Shown here piece after piece: positions 10,799-20,200 of a stretch of DNA of 26,565 nt. The number at the start of each line of letters is the position of its first letter. Within the stretch, counting starts at the first letter, position 1. The translations under genes and the position numbers were made by a program. The notes under the pieces were generated by a model, which did no database searches, was not told the origin of the DNA, and worked only from the letters and a program-made list of their open reading frames with translations. This stretch comes from Haplomitrium mnioides (taxonomy: Eukaryota > Marchantiophyta > Haplomitriopsida > Calobryales), in assembly GCA_049999725.1 (NCBI GenBank), contig JBNGIS010002715.1, positions 26,776-53,340 of the forward strand, written 5' to 3'.

Positions 10799-10838
10799 AA
10801 TAAAGCTGTTAACTTTCAGTCAAAAAAAAAAAAAAAAA
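10799..10838 (+). terminator. LINE A polyadenylation signal and poly(A) tail
   Basis: AATAAA at 10799-10804 is followed 17 bases later by A17 (10822-10838), marking the retrotransposed 3' end. The immediately following base resumes the LINE B reading frame. Confidence 0.92.
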
Positions 10839-11850
10839 GCTACACAACAAAGCACCTGACTCCCTATGGCTCCAGCCCAAATGTTGAAAAGAGGATCCCA
10901 ACCCATCATTAACCTACTCAACCAAGTGATACAAACTGGATTCCCTACAGAGTGGAAGCTCAACACTATCATTCCAATTCACAAAGCTAGGGACAAAAGC
11001 CAACACTCAAACTATCGTACCATCATGCTCAGCCCTCTATTCCCGAAGCTCTTTGGGGCCTTACCCAACTCCAAGATCACATAATGGAGCGAAGCACAAC
11101 AACTAAAAGCTCAAGGACAAGCAGGGTTTCGGGAGAATCACTCAACAACTAATCACCTAGTAACCATCCGCACCATCATTGAACAACACAGGCGTACTGA
11201 AGGTCTATACTACTATTTCGTAGATTTCCATAAAGTCTTTGACTCAATACCACACAACAAACTTTGGTCCAGACTACATGGGTTACAACTACCAATTGAC
11301 TGGATCATGACCATCTAGATCTTATACGAAGAAGTTCTGGCATGTGTTCTCATACATTAAGGCATGTTGGAGCATATCCATTGCAACATCAGTGTAAATC
11401 AAGGCTGCCCACTCTCCCTCACCTGATTCCGTCCATTCATCGACAAATTGGAGGCAGTATTGGTCAATGAAGGAATCCCTACCCCCAATCTGCTAGCCCA
11501 GACCATTGGTATTCTCTTGCATGCAAATGACATTGTCCTTATGTCAACAACAAGTGTTGGACTCCAACAACACCTAAAAACACTAGTTGATTTTTGTAGC
11601 CAATCCGGTATGACTGTCAATATGAAGAAAACCAAGGTTCTGGTCTTTGGAAAATGGCTCACTACAGCACAGAGGGATACCTTCAAGTTCAGGCAAGACA
11701 AAGTCAAAGTGATAAACCAGCACACCTATTTTGGGACACCAATACATACCCAGAGAGGATGGAGCTTTAGAGCCGAGCGCAAGGTTATAACATATCTCGT
11801 AAGCTTATACCAATTGAACAATTGGTGCAAGGCAAAAGATATATAGCATG
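10837..11850 (+). pseudogene. LINE B reverse transcriptase (degenerate)
   Basis: The plus strand gives KLHNKAPDSLW, then GFPTEWKLNTIIPIHKARDK and SNYRTIMLSPLFPKLFG, the fingers of a LINE RT. AQGQAGFRENHSTTNHLVTI follows, then the first catalytic-Asp motif YFVDFHKVFDSIPHNKLW and NQGCPLSLT. The second catalytic motif reads HANDIVLMS where YADDIVL is usual. The stretch 11448-11846 stays open for 132 codons and ends in the thumb (FCSQSGMTVNMKKTKVLVFG). Stops at about 11082, 11316 and 11357 and frame changes break the protein. RT copies element RNA at the nicked target; this one is dead. Confidence 0.85.
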
Positions 11851-12480
11851 TACCTATGAGAATTGATCCAAGACACTACACCGGCTAGATACCTAGCAAT
11901 GGCTATGGAGGCATCTCATCAAGCAGCTCTTGGAGACCCTACAAATTGGAACAATCAATGCCAGAAATGGCTCAAAAGATGGGGACTGGATACAGATGAT
12001 CTTTCTTAACAATCAAGAAAAGTGCTCATGGACCATCTATCAACACATTACTTCATAGTCATATGGAAATCCTACAGTGCGGCATCCTGAACTGTCAAGT
12101 ACAAGGCACTCGTCAACAACACTCCCTCAAGAAAAATCCAACAATACTTGACAAGCAATATATCACTTAAAGTTGTCCAGACCCTCACACAACTTCATAC
12201 TGGATCGCATCGACTGAGATGTGAAACAACTAAATTGTCCAAGATCGACAACAAAGTCTGACCTGAGAAGTTTTTGCGCCTCCAGTGCAATATACAAGTC
12301 ATGGAAGATGAACACCACATCATCTTTTGTAGCCTCAGATACTATGAAATCCGAAGAAGGTATCATGGACTTTTTGTAGAACAAAATAGGACAGTACAAC
12401 AATTTCTCAAATATCATGATCAACGCTGGCTGGCACTCTTCTTTCGAGAACTCATGCTGCTTAGATCTCAGAAATAGGCA
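11851..12480 (+). pseudogene. LINE B ORF2 C-terminal region
   Basis: Downstream of the RT, several plus-strand pieces match the C-terminal part of such LINEs: ALVNNTPSRKIQQYLTSN, then TLTQLHTGSHRLRCETTKLS, and in 12274-12477 the motif LQCNIQVMEDEHHIIFCSLR with YYEIRRRYHGLF. This is the EDExHxxFxC zinc-finger-like block usual near the end of ORF2; its Cys-Cys pair is reduced to single Cys positions. No RNase H motif is seen. The frame ends with a TAG at 12475-12477. Confidence 0.72.
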
Positions 12481-12672
12481 GATTAGACATAGAGACTAGA
12501 GGCAAGAGAGTAAGCATGTGACTCATAAGCAAGTTTGTCCCCACTCAACTGTTACCAGTTAAACATGTTTTAGTTTACTACTTTTGTTTTTGCACCTCTC
12601 CGCACTCTTGTGCGCATTGTACTCTCAGTCCTTGTGGCCCTAGGGCTAGCTCTAGACTTCAATCAATATATA
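12481..12672 (+). other. LINE B 3' UTR and tail
   Basis: Non-coding end of LINE B. It closes with CTCAGTCCTTGTGGCCCTAG and CTTCAATCAA followed by a TA- and T-rich tail. The same ending (TTTAGTCCTTGTGG...CTTTAATCAA) occurs at about 16997-17042, which supports a shared 3' end recognised by one retrotransposition machinery. Confidence 0.72.
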
Positions 12673-12720
12673 TATTTTTTTATTCTCACATAAATAATAC
12701 TTAATAGCATATACATTTAT

Positions 12721-12813
12721 TTTGTTTTTGTTATTGAAGTATCATTTCCAACACATGCATTGATAGGACATTGAACTTGAAAATTTGTTGAAATAAAGTA
12801 CTTTAGAAGCATG
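12721..12813 (+). repeat. Right copy of the ~93-bp direct repeat flanking LINE B
   Basis: Partner of 6869-6963. It begins about 50 bp after the LINE B tail. The best-conserved part is ACTTGAAAATTTGTTGAAAT with flanking ACACATGCAT and TACTTTAGAAG. Confidence 0.8.
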
Positions 12814-14756
12814 AACTTTATCTGTAAGAGAATTGAAAGACTTTCTAATAAAGATCGCCCAATCTACTCCAATTCCAAGACACCAAAGATAGAGGGATTC
12901 TATGAAAGTCCAAAAGGCCTTGAAATACCAACTCTTTTGGATTTTTGAGAGCCTATCTCCAAAACAAAGTAAAGACATAGGAACAAAGATAAAAAAAAAG
13001 ATGAAGTAAACATGGTGTGATGGAAAATTTGTTGTGATGCATGGAAGGAAGATGCAAATTCTCCATAATTTCCTAGATTACATGCCAGCTGCACTTGTGT
13101 AGGTTGGAGGGCTTAGTTAACCTTTGACCCTCTATTTTTTATGTCATTTTTTACTTTTAGTGATATTGCTCTTTCTAGTTCTTGCCTACATACACTCTCA
13201 ATGGGCATTGTATCATTCCATCTTTGTGGGAATAGGGCTACCATGGGACTTAAAACTAATTTTATTTTATTCTATCCTCCCCTCATTACAAGATGAGTGG
13301 AGGAAGAAATATTTAGTAGCACTAGCCATACTATAAGCATCTTATAAAATTAGAAACTTCATGTATTGCAACTTATACAAAAACATGATGAAATATGTGC
13401 ATATTATAAATAGACAATTCTATTACTCCTCGTGCACTGAATTGATGTTGGTTCAGCAATTAGGAGCTACTTAGACAAATCTGAGCCTGATTTTTCTTTC
13501 CTTTCTTTGTTTCTCATCATCAACACTTCTACATTATGTCTAGTTAGAAAGTAAAGTCTAGAGATTATCCTTCGCATTGTACTTGGAAAGTAAAATGAAC
13601 CAAAGTAGTGCACATACCTATGTTATTTGTGAGATGCAAGAAATTTGGTCTTTTACAATGGATATTACGATGAGCACTTTCACAAGTCTGCACTTGATAC
13701 TATCACTAAATAGTGCAATTGCCTTTATGTAAATTTTGGTTTTCCTCATGTTGGATCATGAACTTATATTGATTGCCAAAAACTATATGAGCATTTTTTT
13801 TACTTGTCATAAGGTGGGCATCAATTTTTTGAAAGTGAAGAAGTACCCACATCCAAATTGCTATTGTTATTATTGTTGTAAGTGTATAGACATTGAAGCA
13901 AAGAATTATTGCCTTTTCATTGCAATAGTATGTCATCAAGAGCATAGTGAAAAAAAATATGGCTACTTCCTTCACTATTTGAGATATTTGTGTTTGATAT
14001 GTTTACAAACATAGCATGCTAGTTACCTAAAGTTTATGTAGAAGAAGAAAATGGTTGTGAATTTAAAATGGTGAGTATCATTGAAGGATGTTGCAAGAAT
14101 AACTAGAAAACTGTGGAATTCTTATGAACAAAATTCTAGTCATTGTTTCAACATACTTAAATAAGAATGCTACAAGATGCACACATTTTGGCGAAAGAAA
14201 TGTAAGTGTGATTGTGGCAAGCCTTGACCGATGCACCTCATCCAACAAAATGGAGAAGGTTAGAAGATTATTCCACAAGTCTAATGCTGGTCAACAAAAG
14301 TTTTTAAGAAAATGCAATTTAAAAGATCATAAGTTCATAGCATAACACAATTGGACAAAGAACGGGTTTTGGCAACTGCAAAAAGACAAGTTAATGCTTT
14401 TTAGTTGTATGATTCAATGATTTTGAAGTATTTAATTTGTGTGGTTGCATTGTGCTTATCCACCAAGATTATAAACACTATTTGCAAGCTAATAACTTGA
14501 CTCTACTCATGTGTAGTTTTCCATGTATGATCATGGAAGCAAAAACATGGAGTAAGTCCAAGCATCTATAAGCATATGCATAGTCTTGCTAGTCAAACTT
14601 TTCTCTCAAAAGTGCAAGTTAGCTTATCATTGGCAATTAGAGAGCATTAATTTGACAACTTTGTTTATTAGTTGTATGCAATCCTCTATGTTGTAAAGAC
14701 TTCTTTGTACTTTTCTCAATTTTGAAACAATAACTTTTGGTATAAGAGGGGCTGGA
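12814..14756. other. AT-rich interval without recognisable gene
   Basis: About 1.9 kb of AT-rich sequence. Open frames of up to 92 codons occur on both strands (13736-14014 plus, 13706-13975 minus) but overlap one another, begin and end at random and carry no motif I recognise. It may contain an eroded transposon fragment; I cannot name one. Confidence 0.5.
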
Positions 14757-15129
14757 TCAAATAGCTATTGAGGTTGACTAGGATCGAATGCATTTTTCAA
14801 TATGTGGTCAACTTCATCTCATTTCATTTGACCACCATCAGCGATCTCTATTGTTCAACAATTCAAATGATCATTGTTGTGCTCTCAATGGTTGTTTAGA
14901 TGTTCAAGGAAGCCCGACTTTTCCCTTACGCCCCGAGAGCTACACTATCTACAACTTAGTCCTGAGCTTGCAAAGGATGGGCACTTGTGAATCAAGAAGG
15001 AGGGGCAATGACGAGGCAATCTCTTCCTCATTGCCAGCATACGATTCAAGATTAACTATATGCACGTTGTCTCTTGCTCTACAAGATCTATGCTTGACCT
15101 TCTTCGATCTCTCTTCGATTCACGGGTTA
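14757..15129 (+). other. Probable 5' region of the half-LINE
   Basis: Base composition changes here to a more GC-rich, unstructured sequence with a 128-codon plus frame (14788-15174) that matches nothing I know. It leads into the poly(C) run and then the ORF1 remnant, so it may be the 5' UTR of that element or an unrelated gene scrap. The boundary is arbitrary. Confidence 0.3.
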
Positions 15130-15146
15130 CCCCCCCCCCCCCCCCC
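15130..15146. repeat. Poly(C) run
   Basis: Seventeen uninterrupted C residues. Runs of this kind are prone to length error in assembly and slippage in replication. Confidence 0.95.
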
Positions 15147-15419
15147 TATTTTCATGATTCATGTTGTCCTTTGAAGACTCGATCTACTCCACAACCGAAC
15201 TTGGCTTTGATATGTCTCTGTTCTCCCATTCGAGCCCCATGGACGAAAACCCTTGCACCTCATGTTGCAGTTTGGAGACCCACCTTACAATCGACTTGGC
15301 TTGATTCGACATGGTCGAATTGGAATGCAAGGTAGCAGATGGAGCGCTTCCCCAAGAGCTATGCTTTGATGATGAAGAATATGATCATGTTGTCATGAAC
15401 GTGGAAAAGCACTCAATTC

Positions 15420-17045
15420 AAGAAGGGGTTTGCGCTTGAGACCCTAACCACACTCTCAAAAAGAGCTCAATAGAAGCTTTTTCTCTATTTGTGTTGTCTT
15501 GTTGGTTTTGTGCTACTGCAAGCCCTCTTAGGCTGCAAAGATTTGCAATTGAGCAGATTGCAGAGCAGACATTCTATAGAGGTTCACCTTGAGCCAAAAG
15601 ACTTGGACAGTGATTTTGAGGCTTGGGTAGAGGTTTGGAGGGAATTAGGAAGTTTGGAGATATCCAAGAAGAATTTTTTGGGAGGCTTGAGTAGACAAGA
15701 AGATGGTCAACACTCTTTGTGAGCAAGATGGACAACATACAATCCAAACTTAGAACACGACATGGTGCAAAGAAAGAGAATGGGGCAAAGCAAGACAACA
15801 AGCTAGAGATCCTAATAGGAAGTAGATCTAGAATTTTTGATCCAATCATTGGAAGAACAACTGAAACAACAAAAAATTGAATTGCATGAGCTGGGAGTCT
15901 AACAAATAAAACAAATACAAGAGTTAGAGCTCTCACACACAACAATAGTTGTTGATTTCATAGCACGACTCTAGAAGGCAGACAAGAAAATTTTTGATAC
16001 CATATACAAACTCAAACATTAAACCAGACAGTACGTGCATTGGAGGTAGACCAAATGACTAAGTTCTACGAGCTTAAACAACAAATCAGAGACATGAAAA
16101 ATTGACACGAAGCGGCACAAGCATCTTTGGTCAAAGCAAATGACTTGCAACAAGAATCAACCTAGGAACTATAGAAGAACCAGAAGAACCAGGTCTCTTG
16201 GTCCAACATTGTTAAGGGAGCCCTATACCCCTCCATGATCAAAGAAATAGTCTAGGAATTTTTGTTGGAAGAATGAAAGAACCAAAGACACAACATGAAC
16301 CTCATCACCTATGGGTTGTCTGGGCAACAAACTGAAAACACCCAAGAGCTTGTCAACAACGGATCTTGCAACCATGTGGCATTGAAAGCTTAGCCTTGTC
16401 ATCCCAACAAATAGGGAAACTCTCAAACAAAGGTAGACCAGTCATGATCAAGTTCCAGACCAGTAAAGATCAATTAGTGCTTTTAAGACTCAAAAAAACT
16501 TTGAAGAGCCATCCTATCTAGATATATGAGGATCTATCCCCCCACCAAAGAAAGAATCCCCAACTGAGATAAAAAAAAAAATGAAGGTTGCCCAAGCAGA
16601 TGGAAAAGTAGATGTGATTCAAGGTGGGAAAATGCAGCTCCTTTCCAATCCTCCAACCTTGGCATCTACTGATCCAGTTAGCTAGGAAGTAGCTTTCCTA
16701 TTTGATTTAATGTTGCGGGCTCATACATCTAGCTAGCTCTTTGGCCCACTATACCCCAAGACTCATAATTGAAAACATTTGGCCAGATTTGATAGATCAT
16801 CAACTTTGCTTCAGCTTGCATATGGCAAATAGGCTTAGTTAACTTAGTGTAACTTAGTACATTGGTTTCACTATTCCTAGCCCATGAGGCCCATGGTTTT
16901 CTGGCTAAGTTCTGCTGTTGATTTCCGGTTCGCAACTATCAACACGTGATCATTGTTGTTGCTTTCTCTCTGCTTGCACCTTGTGCTTGCTATTTCCTTT
17001 TAGTCCTTGTGGTCTTATAGCTAGTTCGGGACTTTAATCAATTTC
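15420..17045 (+). mobile_element. Half-LINE: ORF1 remnant joined to a LINE-B-like 3' end
   Basis: A plus-strand unit that has a LINE ORF1 remnant (15489-16660) followed, without any endonuclease or RT, by about 290 bp of non-coding sequence. The ending (TAGTCCTTGTGG...GGACTTTAATCAATTT) matches the end of LINE B at about 12630-12668. The arrangement resembles the mammalian HAL1 (half-a-LINE) elements that lack ORF2. It may equally be an internal deletion of one copy. The 5' boundary is uncertain. Confidence 0.6.
15489..16660 (+). pseudogene. LINE ORF1-like protein: coiled coil plus RRM-like domain
   Basis: Plus-strand frames give a Leu/Glu/Gln-rich heptad-like stretch, SLEEQLKQQKIELHELGV, then QIKQIQELELSHTTIVV, typical of an ORF1 coiled coil near 15830-15950. 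A KFYELKQQIRDMKN helix follows near 16060. Further on is MIKFQTSKDQLVLLRLKKTL then SHPIxIYEDLSPHQRKN at about 16443-16560 and AQADGKVDVIQGGKM at about 16595-16635. These match the RRM-like core of L1-type ORF1p, where the strand pattern VKF...K..VL...KKLK...I...EDL is followed by a basic region and a K..VIRDGK-like strand. ORF1p trimerises through the coiled coil and binds element RNA. Many stops and shifts make it non-coding now. Confidence 0.62.
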
Positions 17046-17200
17046 TACTCTACTCTATTCTATTTATATTCTAGGATGTTTCATTTCTCTAATTATTTGG
17101 TTGTAGTATAAAGAGTGGTCACTCAGTATATGATCCTCTCTATGATGTTTCATTTCTCCAATTATTTGGTTGTAATATAGAGAGTGGTCACTCAAATCAT
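17046..17200 (+). repeat. 51-bp direct duplication, 69-bp offset
   Basis: 17075-17125 and 17144-17194 are near-identical (GATGTTTCATTTCTCYAATT, ATTTGGTTGTARTATAGAGAG-like, GTGGTCACTCA), with about four differences and an 18-bp spacer. They lie just past the half-LINE 3' end. The cause is unknown; it may be a local tandem duplication. Confidence 0.9.
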
Positions 17201-20200
17201 TGATATTGCAATTTTTTTCTTAATTGTATGTGCAGACATTGGTCTCTAAGGACACTACTTTCATCGAGTATGGTAGATTTGCAAAGTTAGAAAATAGTCT
17301 TTTGGACCTCACATCATTAGCTACTACATTCATTAGTTACTGATGGGATACAAGAGAGCCACACCAATCGTTGATGTTACAAGGTCTTATGTGGAGTACA
17401 TGAAGCTGGCACAATTGTAAACCTAGTTTTAAGGCTAACTAAAGATCTTATTGACCCAAGTGCAAGGTTGGCTAAACATCTCTAACTTTCTCAAATGATT
17501 TTTGAGGCAAATTAGAAGTTGTTACTTATACTTTCTAATATCGTAGATAAAAGTGGATGACTTCAATTGAAAAAAGATGTGAATTTCAAGTCTAAGCTCA
17601 AGTGCATATTTTTACAACTGAAGGATAAACGAGATTTTTAGTAGTATAATATTGGGCTTCAAGGCTTAATTTGCCACATGCTTCAAAGCCAATATATGTA
17701 AGTCAAACTCTACCAATTACACCAAAGTCAAAGACAAAAGAGTGAAAAATCAAGAGCAGCCAATACATCTCCAAGTGAGTGATGTTAGGCAAGATCATCT
17801 TTGAACCATACTATAAGGGTTTCCATGCAATGTCTTGTATGATTTAGCTACATTAGAGAATTTGATGCATGATAACAAAACTCAAATGCCATTCTTCTTT
17901 GCTCTGATATTTTTTATTTTCTTATCATAGTTTGCAAAGGGTGACTTAGTGAACTACTATATGAGAGATAGAGTATAAATATATGTTTAAGGAGAAATCA
18001 ACTACACACATCTATATTGACTCATCATTAACCCTACATTAGCTTGTAGCAACAATGTCAAAGCTTGGAAACAACCAATATTAAATTTCAATGTATTAAA
18101 ATTATATGGTATAGATTAGAATTCTATGCACTAGAACTAGAATATTAGATAATTCTTGAGCTTGACAAAGAATAATTTAAGTTATATAATTAGAAAACAA
18201 AGCCAAGACTCATAGAAGACACTCAAAAGATCATAAATAAACAATCTCTTCAATGTGGGTAAGTATTCTCTCTTAGAAAAATGTTGGGAAAGGATTTTAT
18301 GTTCTTTTTGTAATATATGTGTGTTTATATTTGTACTCTTCTATATGTATTTGATAAGAAAATCAAATTTCATCAAAGGAAGCCCGCATGGAACCAAAAG
18401 ATAGACATGACATCATGTATAATTGATTGCAAGAGAATTAGTCAAGTATAAGTAGCAACCATTCAAGTATAGACAATACATTTCTGGTGTTTAACAACAT
18501 CAGAAGTTTGACAAAAGAAATATAATCAAATATGAGGTATAGTGTAAAAAACTCTCTCTATATAGGATCTCTTCCATTGGGGCCATAATTTCTCCTTCTT
18601 GGCGATTGCTTATGTTCAATGTGAGGTCTATGATGGAAAAAGGTTTGAAAGTTGATACATCAAAGAAGGTGAAGAGTTGTGAAATATATATGAAGAAGGT
18701 GTGGGAGGAATCGATGTTGCAAAAATAACATGTTCTAAGTTTGCCAAGTATGTGGCTCTACAATCAATTAATTGGAATGTTGGTGGAGAAGTGTTTGCTT
18801 GAGTGCAAAGTTTGATTTTTGGTGTGTGTAATTGCAAAGTGTTGGTTGAAGATCAACCTCTTATGATTATATTACATGGAGAGTTTGAGCTATCAAAATT
18901 CTACTACCAAAAATCTTAGCAGATCAAATTTTGAGTTAAAACCATTTTTGTGAGATATCTGCTAATGTTTATTCATATTTGTATTTAGATTTGTTGTGTT
19001 TTTGTAGTTGTTGTAGCAATTTGTCTTTTTGTTATTATAATTTGTGCATTCTTGAGCTTAAATTTGTGTTTCCCAATATGTACCTATATGTTTTGTAATA
19101 TATATCGTCATTGAATGTTTATCATTGAGGTTCAAAAATAGAAGACTAAAAGAACAAAAGTTTGCCTTTTATTTGCATGTTTGGTCTATGTGTAGGTTTG
19201 TTCTAATCTTTGTATATGTTGCTAGTGGGTGGAAAGAAAACAAATGACTTTATTAGGAAAAAAAATCTTCTCTTGATGTCGTGATTTTCTGATTTATTCA
19301 GTCATAGACTTCTCTGTTTGTGTGATTTGTTTATCAATGTAAGTTGCACCAGTATAATGTTGTACATTTTAAGTGCCAATGAAGGCAAGCATTAATGAAC
19401 CATATTAAAGTGGTAGAATGGGTCTTATTCATGACCAACTAAGAGCTCGATGGCATGTTGTAATATGTTGGTCGATTTTTTCCTAGACTTGTTGATCTAA
19501 ATGTGACATATGAATAAATTGCAAGCCTTTTCCAGACTAAATTGTCTCCCATAATTGTATGATATGTGTCTTTGATCAAAGAGTGCTTCCCCCTTGTTAT
19601 TCAAGTTTGTTGGACCTTACATCTTGTCGTATTATATTGTTAGAGAAATTAGTCTACCCCCTTGCCTACCTTTGCTTGTAGTCATCAGTTTGATCACATG
19701 GCTCCTAATACATCTTTTTCCTCCACTATTGGCAATATGTTCATAATAAAACTCATGTTCCTTGCTCTCTCGATGCCATATGTGGACTCAACTTTAGAAC
19801 CCAAAGACTAGCTCATATTTATATGTTCTTGTTTCTTTTTTTATTTATATAAGTACCTTCTTATATGCTTGTTGTTACAACATTAAATATTGGTCACGCT
19901 GTTTAAATGTCCATGCTATAAAAATTGGTCATGTTATTAGTTTTCTTTTGGTAGATATTCTCTTGCTATAAGAACTTTCATAGTCAAAAAACATAGGTTG
20001 GTTGCCCATTGTTGTTCATTGATGTTGTGAGTCTAGTATTGGCCCCTACTTTGATACTTAGTTTTGGTTCTATTGACTGTTCTTTGAAGTTTAAAGTGTT
20101 GTAGAAGTAACTTCTTAGTTTTTGCGTTTGTTAATCTTTTTGTTAACATCCTATTGCTATTGCAGACAAGGGCTAGATGTGATTGTTACTTCTCATTTGC

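Larger units (their letters stand above)
8064..10838 (+). mobile_element. 5'-truncated plant L1-type LINE (family A) nested in LINE B
   Basis: A plus-strand L1-clade element inserted in LINE B. It lacks ORF1, the endonuclease and the first part of RT, as 5'-truncated LINE copies typically do. Its ORF2 remnant covers RT and a C-terminal zinc finger. It ends with a 3' UTR holding GC-rich TCGGCCTGATTGCTGGCCGC, then AATAAA at 10799-10804 and 17 A residues at 10822-10838. A clear target-site duplication is not visible; GCTAC occurs at both edges (8051-8055 and 10839-10843) but longer matching fails. It is less decayed than its host element, having one 510-codon open stretch, so it is the younger insertion. 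Confidence 0.9.
7030..12672 (+). mobile_element. Non-LTR retrotransposon (LINE family B), split by a second LINE
   Basis: Plus-strand fragments of one LINE lie on both sides of an inserted L1-type element: the C-terminal endonuclease and linker at about 7190-8063, then RT, the C-terminal region and the 3' UTR at 10839-12672. The reading frame runs across the gap: KKVLATIK on the left joins KLHNKAPDSLW on the right, matching the motif that precedes RT in such proteins. The 3' end reads TCAGTCCTTGTGG...CTTCAATCAA before a TA/T-rich tail, and this ending recurs at 16999-17045. The RT is unlike the plant L1 type (DFHKVFDSIP rather than DFEKAYD). It resembles the Jockey/RTE/Tad-like clades, but I cannot fix the clade without a tree. 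Stops and frameshifts show it is dead. Confidence 0.8.

Noticed and set aside
8051-10843. GCTAC at both edges of LINE A as its target-site duplication
   Set aside because: Only five bases match and the flanks diverge after them; too short to support.
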